Below, one piece after another: positions 11,635-24,169 of a stretch of 64,000 bases of DNA (its first letter is position 1; each line of letters starts with the position of its first letter). The notes beneath the pieces were generated by a model. It had not been told where the DNA came from and did not search any database. It saw nothing but the letters and a program-made list of their open reading frames with translations. This stretch comes from Heterodera schachtii (taxonomy: Eukaryota; Nematoda; Chromadorea; Rhabditida; Heteroderidae). A program made the position numbers and the translations under genes. The stretch spans positions 930,001-994,000 of the forward strand of contig SIJG01000035.1 in the NCBI GenBank assembly GCA_023374025.1. Reading direction: 5' to 3'.

Positions 11635-13802
11635 TTAATTATTCAATCTACGTTTTTTAAACATAACAAACCAAATAAAGCCCCATATAATTAATACCAA
11701 CAAAAAATTATTTTCATAATACCATAATATAAGTATCAACATTGAGCTAAAAAAGCGGACGTCAATTATTGTTTTAATAATTTTTTTGATGTCTCTTTCA
11801 CTGAGTTCGAAACCGTTACGAGCATGACGACGTCTTCGAACATTTGTTGTGTTCAAATTTTTTGAATTCACTTTGTTTGCGATCAACACCAGCTGAATCA
11901 AATCGCTTGGCAAGATGGGTGACGAAAGATTTGATGCCAAAAGTGCAATGATGGCACTTTTGCCCTCCATTTCTGGCATTTCATCCAGAAATGCTTTGAC
12001 ATCATCGCCAAACTTGAGCAATGCCACGTATTGTTTGCAATTTGGACCATTTTTTTGCAAAATTTCCTCAAATTCTTTCATTTTTGCCAAAATATGCGTG
12101 ATTAGAGTGTCCTTCATCTGCGTCAGTTGTTCTCGGTACTCAGCGAGAATTGCTTTTTTCTCTCCATTTTCAGCGCAAATTTTGGAATATATTTCATAGG
12201 ATTTTTCTAATCCAACTTTATTTTTTCCATCGTTTACCTCTAATTTTCCTGAGTTTTTGTTCATGTTTTTACTAAATTTGCACTCCTTTTCAAGCAGCCA
12301 ATCGATCAAAATGCTTAAAGTAAAAAAGTGAACTTTGTTTAATATTTGGATAGGACCCCTGCCCGAGGCAATTTTTAGGGATATTCTAAAAAGCCGAAGA
12401 GAAAATGAAAAAAGTTTGTTCAATTTGCAGTTTTAATAATCTTTGGCCAAAAGTTTTTGAACCAAAATATAATTTAAAAATTTTATTTTGTAAAAAATTT
12501 TTCAATTGGTCGAAAATTCTAAAAAAGGTTTTGATTGTAATTCATTCACAAATTTTATTAGGAATTCCTAAATAATCTGGCGGCCTTTTTTAATTTATGG
12601 CATAAGACAAAAATTGAAAAATCCAGTTCCTTTTTGTCCACCCCAATCCCATATAAATGTCACCGCTGAACTCCGACTTTTCTCACCCCAAATGGTCGGA
12701 GCCCTACCCTAATATTAGACATTTATTTTGAATATTTATTAAATTCACATGGTTCCTTCTGTCTTATATTCGTCACTCTTCAGTAATGCTAAAAATTTAA
12801 ACTTAAACAAAAAAAAATTCTAACAAAAATACCTTTGAATTCGTCAAGTAATTCTGTGCCGTCACTTTGCATTTTGTCATTATTTGGCAAATTATTTCCA
12901 CTCGGCAAATTCGTTTCCGTTTTCTTTTCGCTTTGCATTATGTCTTTGCTTGGTACTTTACCTGATCTTGGCATTTTGCCATCCCTCGCCAAATCCTTTT
13001 GCATTTTTTCTTTGTTTGGCGTTTTGTTTCCACTTTCCGTTTTGCTTTTGCTTGGCATTTTAACAGATGATGGAGCTTTGCCAACACTCGAAAAATTCAG
13101 TTGATTTTCCTCATTGTATGGCGATTTGTCTCCATTCATCAAATCCGTTTCTGATTTAACTTTGCTTTGCAGCGCTTTGCCATCAATCGTCAAATCCTTT
13201 GGCATTTTGTCATAATTTGGCATTTTGTTTCCACTTGTCAAGTTTGTTGACATGCCCATTTCACTTTCGCTTGTCTTATCTGATCTTGGCATTTTGCCAT
13301 CACTCGTCAAATCCTTTTGAATTTTGTCATTATTTAACGTTTGATTTACACTCGTCAAATCCTTTTTGCTTTTGCGTTGCATTTTATCTGATGATCTTGG
13401 CGTTTTGTCATCACTCTTCAAATTCGTTTGCTTCTTCTCATTGTTTGGCGATTTGTTATCACTTGTCAAATTCTTTTTCGTTTTGACTTTGCTTTGCAGC
13501 GCTTTGCCATCAATCGTCAAACTCTTTGCCATTTTGTCATTGTTTGGCGTTTTGTTTTCAATTGTCAAATCCTTTTGCATTTTTTCATTTTTTAAGGTTT
13601 GATTTCCACTCTTCAAATTCGTTTCCGTTTCGCTGGGCACTTTACCTGTTCTTGGGATTTCGCCATCACTCGCCAAATCCTTTGGCATTTTGTCATTGCT
13701 TGCCGGAATGTTGCCAATATTCGCTTCTCCTTCTGCCGTGATTGAATAGAAATTGTAAGCATTTATCAAAAAAAGTGTTGCAATGGAAACGGTGGAAAGC
13801 AT
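11635..13802 (-). CDS. Secreted repeat protein with C-terminal membrane anchor, family copy 1
   Basis: Family not recognised. Exons are 13802-12833, 12788-12749 (40 bp) and 12313-11635, joining in frame for 562 residues. The first ~25 residues form a signal peptide (MLSTVSIATLFLINAYNFYS). Residues ~30-315 are degenerate Lys/Asn/Asp-rich repeats around NLTSxNKTPNNDKMQKDL with many N-x-T sequons, so a heavily glycosylated exported region is likely. Exon 3 carries a conserved domain including LLKFGDDVKAFLDEMPEMEG and ends in a hydrophobic segment followed by KKRR, suggesting a tail anchor. The 44-bp first intron and the second donor match those of copies 2 and 3. The second donor (AT|GTGA) overlaps an in-frame TGA, so an unspliced message would give a soluble form of about 337 residues. 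The CT-rich leader lies directly upstream. Confidence 0.7.
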
Positions 13803-13989
13803 TTCAAATAAAAAATAAATCTAAATTTTTTTTACTATTTTAATATAAATGAATATACAAGGAATAGATGAAATAATGATAATGTCAATAGGTTTGCAAG
13901 GAAAAGTATCGCTCAAAAGGTTGCAGAAATGATCAAAAAAATGATGCCAATTGAAACAACAATTGCTTTTTATGCACAATTATCCTGAC

Positions 13990-14121
13990 ATATTATTTTT
14001 CAATAAATCCCACGTTGGCATGACAATGAGAGGGCCGAAATAAGGCAAGGCATGAAATAAGGGGAAAGAGGCAGGGCAAAATTGGCATGAAGAAGAAACA
14101 AAATTTGCACGAAGAAACATG

Positions 14122-14155
<34 letters not shown>

Positions 14156-14271
14156 GAGGGGGAAAGGAAATGAGAAAGTGACAGTGAAGAGAGAGTGAGA
14201 GAGAGAGAGAGAAACAGAGAAGAATGTGAAAAGAGAAAGAGGGAGAGAGAGAGAAAATAAAAGAAGGGGGG

Positions 14272-14322
<51 letters not shown>

Positions 14323-14470
14323 AGAGGTAAATATCATGAAAAATGAAAAAGAGATAAAATTAAGCTTAAACAACGGGCGAGGCAAAATTTCTTTCATAGA
14401 GGAGAGAGGCAAAATTGGCATGAAACATTGGGAGAGGCACTTTGAGAGGGCCACAATTGGCATTATTCAA
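13990..14470 (-). repeat. Pyrimidine-rich leader minisatellite upstream of copy 1
   Basis: On the minus strand this is CT-microsatellite interspersed with ATGCCAATTTTGCC-type phrases, ending in a conserved block (GTCATGCCAACGTGGGATTT on the minus strand) and then about 190 bp to the ATG. The same block precedes copy 2 (at about 32430) and the truncated copy (at about 26290). Long frames through it exist only because CT tracts lack stops. Confidence 0.75.
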
Positions 14471-16807
14471 CAAATATAGTAGGCTTATTTGACGTGTTTT
14501 AATGAAGCGCCATTATGTGCAAATGACGTATTTACTATACAATTTAGAAGCATGCATTGATTGATTTTTTTAGATTAAATTAAAAATGCAATTTTAAATA
14601 AATGAAAAAATTGTACAATTTATGAAAGGAATCCTAAAAAAAATTTCTTCTATAAATTTAAGCGCTGAAAACGAATCTGAGTGACTGACTTATAGGCTAC
14701 TAATGATCTAATAACAGCACATAATAAAATTGGATGAAGCTGGATTAGAGAATGGCAAATCAACCTTTTTATTAGTTTTTGCGGGGTATCAATTTAAATG
14801 TTGATATTTAATTAAATCAACTAACATTATGCCATCAACGCAAATGTCAACGTAATTTTTAAAAAGTGCGATATTTTTTAAAATTTATATGAGCGGTTTA
14901 TAATTTTATGTAGAGAGATAGTATAAAAATGAGAGAGTGCTGAATTTCAGTCCCAGTCATACAAAACATTTTGATGAAGGAGGATAGAGAAAATAATTTT
15001 AATAGAGAGTGCTATGGGAAGAGAATTCTCTTCCCTTCTTCGCTGAATCTTTTGGTAAGAGACGCAGATTCTTCACTATGTTCTCTGTTCTCTCTCTGTC
15101 TTAAATCTCTTCCCATAACACTCTTTTTTAATTAATTTTTCTTTATTCTTCTTCATCAAAAATGTTTTGTCTGACCAGTACTGAAAGTTCAGCACTCTCT
15201 CATTTTGCCTGATCTCTCTTCCAAACGATATTTCCCGCTAAAAGTCATTTTTAAAAAATTGCTTTAAATTTTCAAAAAATGATACAAATTTTAAAAATAG
15301 CGTTGATATTACGTTGATGGCATAATGTTATGTTGATTTAATTAAATATCAACATCAATGTTGATATTTATTAAAACAACAGTTGATATTTATTAAAACA
15401 ACATACGCTAAGAGAAAAAAGTTGATTTGCCTTTCTCTAAGCTGGATTGGCATTTTAAAACACGGAATGCGCGGATTGATATTATCCATAAAAAGAAAGG
15501 GTGCGAAAAACATTGGCCATAGTCGCCAAACTCAAAATTATTCAAAATCAGTCAGAATCGATGTAAAAAAATTTAAAATGGGTAGGAAAAATAGAATTAG
15601 GGCCGCACTTACCCTTTTTCAGGCGAAAGACGTGCCTGAATTGGAGTGCCAAATCCAGCCAAGACTCAACCGGCAACACTACAAAAAAGCGCTCAAACAT
15701 ATTCTAAATTTCAAACTTTTTTACTTCGATTCAGACCGTTTTTGAGCAATTTTAAGTTTGAGGACTCTGATCAATTTTTACCAAGGGCGGTTTCTTATTT
15801 AATTTCGAATTCACTGTAATAGATTTTTCGTCTCGGTTGAATTTCTAGTGACGAACGACTTTCTCGGTTTTAAGTCTCCGAATCTAAAAAAGTCTCGGGT
15901 TTTTTGCTCTCGGTGGCTCTAAAGTTTTTCGATTCCATTCTCGTGTCTCGAGAGCGAGACTGAGAATTTGCTTTAAAAAGTCTCATAAACCTTTGTTTTG
16001 CTTTTTCTCCTTAATTTAAAATATTTTACCATCAGTTCTTTTTTTCATTTCCGTAATGCCCTTTCAGAATCGTCCAATTCGTTCACAAATAATTTTTCTG
16101 TTATTTAACCGGTTCATTAACCATTTTTTGTTTTTGTGCACCTTAATATACGCAAAGAAAAGCAAAAAAAAAAAAAAAAGCGTTTTCAGGAAATGCAATA
16201 AAATGAAAAATATAACCCCTAATTTGTAAGTGCGAAAAAAATTATTCAGAAAACACATCCTAACAATTGGGAATTTTTCTCAAAAATTGAAACCTCAAAA
16301 TAAAATTTTTTTTTTTCTTGATAAAATTTTTGGTTTAAATCCAGAAATATAAACAACTTTTTTTTAAATTAACTTTTTACTGTTTTGCTAACTGAAAAGC
16401 GTTAATAAAAAAAAAATTATTTGCCTATTTTTATGCCTATTCGAGGGTGTTTTTGTGCTTATTTAATGACTAATTGCGATTTTTTTTTCTGAAATAACGA
16501 AGCCTAGCAACCAATTTAAAAACGAGTAATTTTAACACAAAAAAAAAATATTTCAGCCCGGTTTATGACACCATCATTTTATTAATAATTATGAAATACA
16601 TTTTTATGTAAAATGAATTTCCCAAAAGCAAATATTGTGAACATTTGAAATTCCAAGTCTTTCTTTATTCAGGGCCACTAAGTTTTTTTTTTTGTTCAAA
16701 TAAGCAAAATTTTCATAACTACTAAAATTTATATTAATTTAACGAGGCATCAAAAAATAAAATTGACTTTGAAGAAACCATAATATTATTTTTATCTTTT
16801 CGCTCAT
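14471..16807. other. Repeat-rich intergenic, no supported gene
   Basis: Includes the foldback element below, and at 15820-15975 a run of TCTCGGTT/GTCTCGAG phrases also found near 25200-25360, 28360-28523 and 30800-30940. A 120-codon frame over 15383-15745 contains a plausible short intron (GTAGG...TTTTTCAG near 15580-15623), but the product shows no recognisable domain. Confidence 0.45.
14795..15357. repeat. Foldback element, ~560 bp imperfect palindrome
   Basis: Left arm elements (GTTGATATTTAATTAAATCA, ATTATGCCATCAACG, GAGAGAGTGCTGAA) recur as reverse complements in order in the right arm (TTCAGCACTCTCTC, CGTTGATGGCATAAT, TGATTTAATTAAATATCAAC). The centre is near 15075. No coding sequence. 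A MITE or inverted duplication are both possible. Confidence 0.75.
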
Positions 16808-17089
16808 TCAACGGAAGAAGCAGTACCAAAGCGCGTGAAGAACAGCGGGCAGCCACAACAAAAAGCTAAATTTATTTTTTAAAATTTTAAAATTATTTAA
16901 TTTGACAAAAAAATTACCAGAGTATTATTGAAATGAGAGCGTGATTGTTGCATTCCCCCGAATGGATAAGAATAGCAACGGGCTAAAAACATTATTTAAA
17001 ATTAATTTTTTTATTATTATTTATACCGGCAAAACGAAGCACAGCACAGCTTCAATTATGATGGTTGCAAAATTACTTAAATCACTCAT
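16808..17089 (-). CDS. PMP3 / UPF0057 small hydrophobic membrane protein
   Basis: Three exons, 17089-17027, 16982-16918 and 16865-16808, join in frame to 61 residues with stop TGA. Introns are about 44 and 52 bp with GT-AG ends. The product has the family layout: IIEAVLCFVLPPVAIL as the first transmembrane segment with its di-proline, a short polar turn (HSGECNNH), then ALISIILCFLLWLPAVLHAL as the second, and an aromatic end WYCFFR. In yeast and plants PMP3/RCI2 proteins lie in the plasma membrane and affect membrane potential and salt tolerance; in nematodes the role is inferred from homology only. Length matches the family norm (50-65 residues). The gene looks intact. Confidence 0.9.
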
Positions 17090-18260
17090 TTTAAAAATAA
17101 ATATTGGAGTTGATTTTGCTTTAAAATTATTAAATTTTTTAATATTTTTGTTTAAAATGATAAATTTTGAAAAAATAGCGCAAAATAAGTTATGACAGGC
17201 AAAATAAGCACAATTACTAGAGACAGCAATCGAATTGTAAGTATCCAAATCACTTTAAAACCATTGATTGTATTGGGCTATCCTAAATTTTCGGCTTCAG
17301 CGCCAAAAGTGATCAGAAAAAATCAATAAAATTTCCACCAAAAGACAGAGGAATTTCTGTTGTTCATTCAAAAAACAAATTATTACTCAAATGTCATTCT
17401 AAAATTTCTGATCATTTTGGCCTCGAAGATAAAAATAAAAAAAACACAATTGGTTGTTCTGATATTAAACGGGTTTCTTGAAAATAAAATAAAATAAATT
17501 AGCTTTGAAAACCGGTCAAAAATAATATAGGTCAGGTGTCAAAATAATAAAATAACAATAATATAAAATAATTAAATTAAATAAATTAATTTTTGTTGCA
17601 TTAAAAGATTTTGGTATAATAGTGAAAATTAAAGATTTAAATATGGGAAAATGAATTTATGTTTGTATATACTTCAACTTGGTGACAATAACGGAGAAAT
17701 GTGTCTCACAAGAACACAATAATAGACAACCACTTATAAAATTCATATTCACTCAACAAGAAATTGAAAATGACAGAGATTCTTTTGTTACACAAAATAA
17801 AGAGAAATAAATAAAATTTGAGTGATTCATCGAAAATATTTTTTTAATATTCTATTTTTTTTTGTCCACAAATTTAAATCAAGGTTTTTAAATTCATAAT
17901 TCATAGTAAATTTTAAAATATACTCTTCGAATAACTAATTTGTAAGGCAAATTGTACAATTGAAAATTCAATTTTAAAAAGGAATTTTTTAAAAAATATT
18001 TTTGATACAATCTTAGCCATAAAAAAATTAAAATATTTGAAACGAAAAGCAAAAAATCATTTACACAAATATACATACAAATGAAAAAACAATTTTTGTA
18101 AAATGAAATTCTTACTGTACATCAGGTATGTAGCGGACTTTCGAGTTGTCCTAAAATTTATAAACCTCCAAATTATTATTTTCAAAGTTTTTTGATCATT
18201 ACATCTCTGACGTAAAAATGATCAAAATCAAAAAAACACCACACCAATGAACGACAATAA
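17090..18260. other. Intergenic, no gene seen
   Basis: AT-rich. The 5' side of the PMP3 gene lies here, but no promoter element could be identified. Frames over 17894-18076 are composition artefacts. Confidence 0.45.
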
Positions 18261-18484
18261 TTACTGATCACTCGTAAAATTTGTGGCCACATCAATGCTG
18301 GTTTGCATCCACTGATTTTGCAACATTTTGAAATGATTTTCGCGCTCTGATCGGTTCAACAAATGTTGGCCATAAATGTTTCGGGGTTGACTCAAGCGCT
18401 TTGTTGCAAGCTGTTGGTCGTCCACACGGGGTTTTGGCAGCTGAACAATGCGCAACAACCATTTCTTGGCCTTTTTCTTCAGCA
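18261..18484 (-). CDS. Orphan terminal exon, unknown protein
   Basis: An acceptor (ATCCAG) at 18485-18490 precedes 73 in-frame codons ending in TGA. The product is basic and hydrophilic (LKKKAKKWLLRIVQLPKPRV at its start, IYGQHLLNRSE in the middle, MLQNQW near the end). Local base composition is richer in G/C than the flanks, as for the other true exons here. I could not find upstream exons or recognise the family. A second frame on the same strand (to 18292) is open but less plausible in composition. Confidence 0.4.
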
Positions 18485-19032
18485 CTGGATGATTGCTTAA
18501 ATTGAGAAATTTTCACGATAAAAAAATGATAATTTTTAAGGACTCAAATTGGCATTGTATTTCAGAAACTAATTAAATGGATGACCCCTCTTCTAATAAA
18601 TGTTCTTTGTTTCTAGAAATGTTGTACTGAATTGGGTTGGTGGCTGTCGGATTTCAAAAAGCTGTTTCTAAAAAAAGACTTTAATTGATTTAACCATTTC
18701 GAAAAACTCGCACTTTGAAGGGCTGTTCCAAAGAAAAGTCATTAAGAAATAATTAGTCCAACATTATAATTTCTATTTTTTCAACAAAAGATTTGAATGA
18801 TTATTTAGTTAAAACGCCACTAATTACTATCGACATAATTTTTATTATAATAATTTACTACGTTAGTAATTTAATTTAATTTATTTAATGAATAATTTAT
18901 ATATAAACATTAAGCCAATTAATTTTATTTCATTATGTAAATAATTTTTTAATTTGAAAATAATTTTAAATAATACATATTTGTTGTAATTAAAAGATCT
19001 AATTTAGCTAATTTTCTTTCGTGATTAACTTA
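18485..19032. other. Intergenic, no gene seen
   Basis: AT-rich gap between the orphan exon and the 3' end of the chemoreceptor gene. Missing upstream exons of the orphan gene would be expected here but none is convincing. Confidence 0.4.
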
Positions 19033-20814
19033 CTAAATAATGATCAAATTGACCAGCGCGCCGGAGACGGCATTGAATAATGAGGAGACAATGAAGCCCG
19101 AACTGATGGAATATGCGTGCTGGATGGTGCCGAAAAAAATCAAAAATGACATCCCATTGTTCACGCATGAGTTGAGAAAATGGAGCACAAATGTTGGCAC
19201 AAATTGGCGTGCCGTACGAATATTTTCGGAAAGCTTAAAATATAAAATATATTTTAATTTTGTTATGAATAATTTATTAGAAGCAAAAATTCCATTGGCA
19301 ATTTTTTTTAAAATATATTTTGAGAGATTGGAATAAAGAAATTTAGTAAAAAATAAAAAAAAAATAGAATATTACAGAATTTTTAAAAAAATATGAAAAA
19401 TAGAGATTTATACATTTTTTAATAAATTTTTTTTTTAATTTTCTTTAATTTAGTTAATTTCAATTTAAACCATAAATCATTTACAATTAAGACATTTTTA
19501 ATTAGTGTTTCAACGAGCCCTCAAATTTACCTGGTATTTATGATCAAGATTTAGGCTAACGCCGGTTCGAGAGCTTTGATATTTGCGCACATTGTACAAA
19601 TAAAGAATGGACAAAGTCTTAAATATTTAAAATTCATTAATGATAAATAAAATATATAATTATTATTATTTTTAATTAAAAAAAAATTACGATTATTTCT
19701 GTCAGGCCCAAACCGAACACAACGCATATGCTGACCATTGACATAGGCGTCACTGACCATGGTGAACCATTTTGTGAGATGGTAGTCCATGCCGAAATTG
19801 CAATCTGAAATGTAATGGAATTAAATTAAAAATCTATTTAATATATTTTTTTAAGTTTGGTTTTATATAATTAAATGGATTAAAAAAACCAAAAAAGAAA
19901 AAGAAAGATCTCTTAAATATGCTCATTTTAAAATTTTTTATTTATATTATTAATATCGAAAAAATAAAATTGCAATAATTCAATATAATGAAAATTAAAA
20001 ATATATATATAATAAATAATTAAACTATTTAAAATTAATTTTTACCGATCCAATCAGCCAAATGCATGTGAATCCATTCCCATTTGATTGTCCATATGTA
20101 CGGAAATTAATGGTTGCCATAGTGCGTTCAGCGATCAGCACGTGGTTAATCTGTTTTTTAAATTGAAAAACTATCTTATTTATTTAATTATTAATTATTA
20201 AAAATTAAAACTTTATAATTTTTTTTAATTCCATATTTTTGTGATTTGTTAACGAATTTGGCCTGGCAATATATATTTTTTAATGTTTTAATAATTATTA
20301 TCTTCATATATAAATATTGTATTTAAATTTATTTAAAAAAAATTAAAAAGGAATTTGTCTTTTTATATTTATTTATGTGAAAAATTTAAATAAAATAAAA
20401 ATTGTTTAATTTAAAAAGAATATTCTCACCACATTCCGTAGAATGTAGCCGAACAGCCCAAACATTTGTATTACAATTGGACCCTGCATAAAAACATTGC
20501 CAGCCACAACCTTGAGGAGCACATACGTAATTCGTGCCATTTCAAACTTAAAATAAAATTTAAAAAATTTATTTAATTTTTTTTTGGCATACCATCACAA
20601 TGCCAGCACTTTGGCCCAACAAAATGCGCTTCAAATTGGCATGGAAAACCGATGTTTTGATGATCAATGCGACAAAAAAGAATGTGGTCATCAGTGAAAT
20701 TGGGTGAACCGCCAATTCAATGTAGGTCAACACAATGCCAGAACTCAAAATCAGCTCAGATGGCGATGAATTGGTGGTATTGTTTGGCACAGCAATGGTC
20801 GAATTGTTGGACAT
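19033..20814 (-). CDS. SRE-like seven-transmembrane chemoreceptor
   Basis: Six exons join in phase 0 throughout: 20814-20593, 20546-20430, 20150-20046, 19804-19691, 19617-19531 and 19233-19033 (TAG). The 281-residue product starts with a short extracellular tail with several N-glycosylation sequons, followed by hydrophobic segments in each exon. Family-type signatures are AERTMATINFRTYG after the third membrane segment, and KYQ joined across the last intron to LSENIRTARQFVP, matching the ERxxAT and YQxxENIRTAR motifs of nematode SRE receptors. It is shorter than typical SRE proteins (about 350), mainly in the loops. Likely acts in chemosensory neuron membranes. No frameshift or stop was seen. 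Confidence 0.8.
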
Positions 20815-20921
20815 TGTTTTTTAAATCTAAAATTAAAAATTTTATTTAATTTAAAAATAGATAATAATGGAATATTCGCAATTTATATGTTCATTTTATG
20901 CAATTTTAATGACATTCAAAC

Positions 20922-21033
20922 CAGGGATGGGCCAAATCGAAAAATAAAATGCGAAACGAGAAAACGCAAATGCGAAAGTACCGAAAAAATCTAAATTTGC
21001 GAAAGCGAAAGGGAAAGCGAAAGCCCATCCCTG
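20922..21033. mobile_element. Miniature hAT-type element, 112 bp
   Basis: Ends CAGGGATGGGC / GCCCATCCCTG are perfect inverted repeats of hAT type. The flanking 8-mers ATTCAAAC (20914-20921) and ATTCAAAG (21034-21041) form a target duplication with one mismatch. The interior is only GCGAAA-type subterminal repeats, so the element is little more than its two ends. Confidence 0.8.
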
Positions 21034-21599
21034 ATTCAAAGTAATATTAAATTGCAATTTTGCTGCATGAAATAAGGTAAAATGTTAATTAAAATTTTAT
21101 TGCGGTGGTTCAACCCTCAGCTGAAGGTAGAAGACAAAAAAATTTGATTAATAATTTCATTACAAAATTTTTTAAGAAAACCTTTATATTACCAGTTATT
21201 TAGGGTAAAAATTACAGGTAAAATGAAAGAAAAAAAAATGAATTTTCAAAGAAAAAAAGGCATGAAATGCCATGCCAGAAATAGAATAAAAATTGTGTTC
21301 TTTTTGAAAGTAATTAGCGGTACATCAATTATTTGCAACAAAACCATTTAAATGTGCAAGCATATCAAAATACAAAATATTTAATGAGATGAGAAAAACG
21401 TCAGTATTTGAAAAAATGAAATTGATAAAAGAAAAAAACTTAAAAAACTATTTAAAAACATTTTTTTTTAATAATTAGTAAAAAACTATTTAAAAACATT
21501 TTTTTTTAATAATTAGTTTTTTAAATAATTTTTTTTATGGAATTTAATTGCTTGTCTAGTGATTTGGTTCAACTTTACAAAAATTAAATAAAAAAGAAA

Positions 21600-22250
21600 T
21601 GAATTCAAAAAAATAATTCCCAAAATAATTTTATAATTTTTTTTCACAATTTAAATTATTTTATTTTATGAAAAATTAACAGAAAGATGGCATTGTGTCA
21701 TTTTCAAATTAAAAAAGAGAATGACATTTAATGAAAAGACACAAATGATAATGCGCACAAGAATTAAAAGGTATTCATTATAATGAGATGGAAATTTCTT
21801 ATGGAATGCCAATTAATTTCTACAAATTTTTTTTGTGAATTTGAAAAAATCCAAATCTCTCTTCTCGCTCAATTTTCGGAGTTACGAGTCAAAAACTCTA
21901 AAAATTGGTTTATGAGAAATTTTGGTTTTTCCTTTTTTTTTTTTGGAAATGTGAAAATTTTTGGTAAGGTAATAAATTTTATTTATTGGCACTGTTATAT
22001 TCCATTTTATTAATATAAAATATAATAATTAAACCAAATTTAAAAAAATGTGTTTTTTTTTAAATTTGTAAGGCTTTAAAATTTCACTAAGTTTTTTCAA
22101 TTTTTATTGAAAAGCGTTATTAAAAAAATAGCAGCTTATGACGAAATAATAATTTTTTTCCAATGATAATTCAATTTATTTGGATGTCATTATTAGGGAC
22201 TCCATTTTTAGGCACCAAAAATCGCGAAATAGGCACCTAAAAAGGCAGAA
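21600..22250 (+). repeat. 650-bp segment duplicated at 29427-30085
   Basis: Both copies run from GAATTCAAAAAAATAAT through GGTATTCATTATAATGAGAT to GGGACTCCATTTTTAGG with few changes. The frame at 21783-22013 lies inside this repeat and is disrupted in the other copy, so it is not a gene. The 3' part (AAATCGCGAAATAGGCACC) resembles dispersed repeats near 11220 and 34500. Confidence 0.8.
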
Positions 22251-24169
22251 AAAAATCGCAAAATAAGCACTAAATAGGCACAAAAATAGCAAATTTTTAA
22301 ACCAAAAATTTTTATTAAGAAAAAAAAAAATTAAATTTTGAGGATAAATTTTTAGGAAAATTCTTTCATTTCTTAGGAGTATATTTATCGTTTTTATTGC
22401 ATTTTTGTTAAGAATTTTTTCGAAAAGCATAAAAAAGGCGTCAAAAATGGCGAAATAGGCACAAAAATAGGCATTTAGGCAAAAAAGTCCAAAATAGGCA
22501 AAAATCGGCATTATAAGTCTCGTATACACCCAAAAACCAAACGGAAAACGCGTGTTTTTCGTGCTTATCTGTGCGTATCAAGTGCGCAAAATTTTTGGCA
22601 TTTGCCTAGGTGTCCGGACAATCCGTCAGTGGATAATTCGTCAGTGGTCAATCCGTCAGTAGACAATCCGTCAGTGAAGGACAATCCGTCAGTATTGGAC
22701 AATCCGTCAGTGGATAATCCGTCAGTGGACAATTCGTCGGCAAATTTTTTTGAGCAATATTAAAAATCTTGCTAAAATGATTGTTAAATTTAATAAATAC
22801 AATTTCTTATAGATTCTTAACATTTCTAGTTACTTTCTATTTCAATTAATTGACCATCTCGAGAAATTATCATTTAATTCTTTTAAAAATGATTATTTCA
22901 TATATTTTTTAAAATAACACAAATTATTAATTCACATTTTTAGCGAATTAAATTAATTTTCACATGATTTTAAATAAATCTGGGTATTTTAAAAATAAAT
23001 TTGCTTATGGATTAGTTACTGACGGATTATCCAGTGACGGATTGTCCACTTACTGACGGATTGTCCACTGACGGATTGACTACTGACGGATTGTCCACTG
23101 ACGGATTGTCCGGGAGCCAGTCATTATAAGTAATAAGGCAGATTAAAACATTCCAAAGGAGTGAGCACTAAAAATAGATATTATTTATATTTGCTATTTG
23201 TTGCTAATGCATTTTAATTCCCACGTGAAATTTGAGAATGGCACAAATTATTTAAAATCGAAGAAATGTATTTTTGCAATGAAATAAATGTACATACCTA
23301 TTTTAATATTTAGAAAATAATTATGAATTCAAAGAATCACACAAATAAAATATTCTCAATTAATTTGATATATTTTGTATTTACCGAAAAAAAATCAGAA
23401 AAAGAGGCTTAAATCCATCCAAATTTAGCTACACATAATTGCTTACCAGAATTGGATAGTTTTTTATTCATTTATAAATAATTTTGTTAAGCCCAACAAC
23501 ACGCCATCAGAAAATGAGTTTAGCATGTTAAGCGGACCAAAAATATAACTGAATTTTTACGTCAGAATCTTATGATTTTGAAGAAAAAAAAATGTTGTTA
23601 TGTTTTGTGATGATTTTATTTTTTTTTTAGAATAAATGTATTGTATTAAAATTAAATTAATTCGAATGAATGTGTTTTCCGGTTGGGTTATAAAATTTTT
23701 TATTATTTCAATTCTGTAAATTCTTTTATAAAATAGTATTAGAAAGAAAAAGTTGAAATTTTTTCATATAAATTTTATCAAATATTAATTATTAAAGAAA
23801 ATCAATGAGAAATTAAATTCTAAGGTCAACTGTCCTTTTATATATTAAACAACCAGCAGCAGGACAGCTTTTTGTCCCCTCATTTTGGAATGGTTTCAAT
23901 TTCAATGAAAGCACCCATTAGTAAGAGGCGCTCCATCTACGATAAACATGCAAAACAAACAAAAATAACAAAAATGTATATGAGGAATAGACTATAAATT
24001 AATAATGAATGTTAATTTATATTTAATTAAATACTTTTTAAATTTCCAATTTGGTCATGAGATGTTGGATTATTTGAAAAAATAATGTTTTTTTTATTTT
24101 ATAAAAAATGAAAACAAAATAACTTGTATTCAATAATTGAAAAAAAGCATAACAGACAAAATTTTAAAA
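22251..24169. other. Intergenic repeats, no gene
   Basis: Apart from the element at 22614-23113 this stretch holds AATAGGCAC-rich dispersed repeat (to about 22510) and plain AT-rich sequence. No exon was supported on either strand. Confidence 0.45.
22614..23113. mobile_element. MITE with tandem subterminal repeats, ~500 bp
   Basis: The left end has seven or more copies of a 15-17 bp unit, GACAATCCGTCAGTGG (22617-22740); the right end has five or more in inverted orientation, CCACTGACGGATTGTCC (23015-23113). The outer ends CCGGACAATC / GATTGTCCGG are inverted. The middle is AT-rich filler. No clear target duplication was found. Confidence 0.75.

Noticed and set aside
12835..13741. Several plus-strand frames of 70-95 codons
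   Set aside because: They are antisense shadows of the repeat region of the minus-strand secreted-protein gene and share its periodicity.
13993..14463. Minus-strand frame of 156 codons with Ser-Leu repeats
   Set aside because: Translation of the CT microsatellite in the leader upstream of copy 1; no signal peptide or splice context.
15383..15745. Plus-strand frame of 120 codons after the foldback element
   Set aside because: No recognisable domain, and an equally plausible alternative frame exists in part of it. The short intron-like segment is suggestive but not enough for a gene call.
22176..22529. Minus-strand frame of 117 codons rich in Phe and Tyr
   Set aside because: Made of repeated AATAGGCAC-type phrases in a dispersed repeat; no start context or splice sites.
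22640..23113. Short regularly repeated units resembling a CRISPR array
   Set aside because: The units are nearly contiguous with no unique spacers, occur in inverted orientation at the two ends, and the genome is animal; a MITE explains them.
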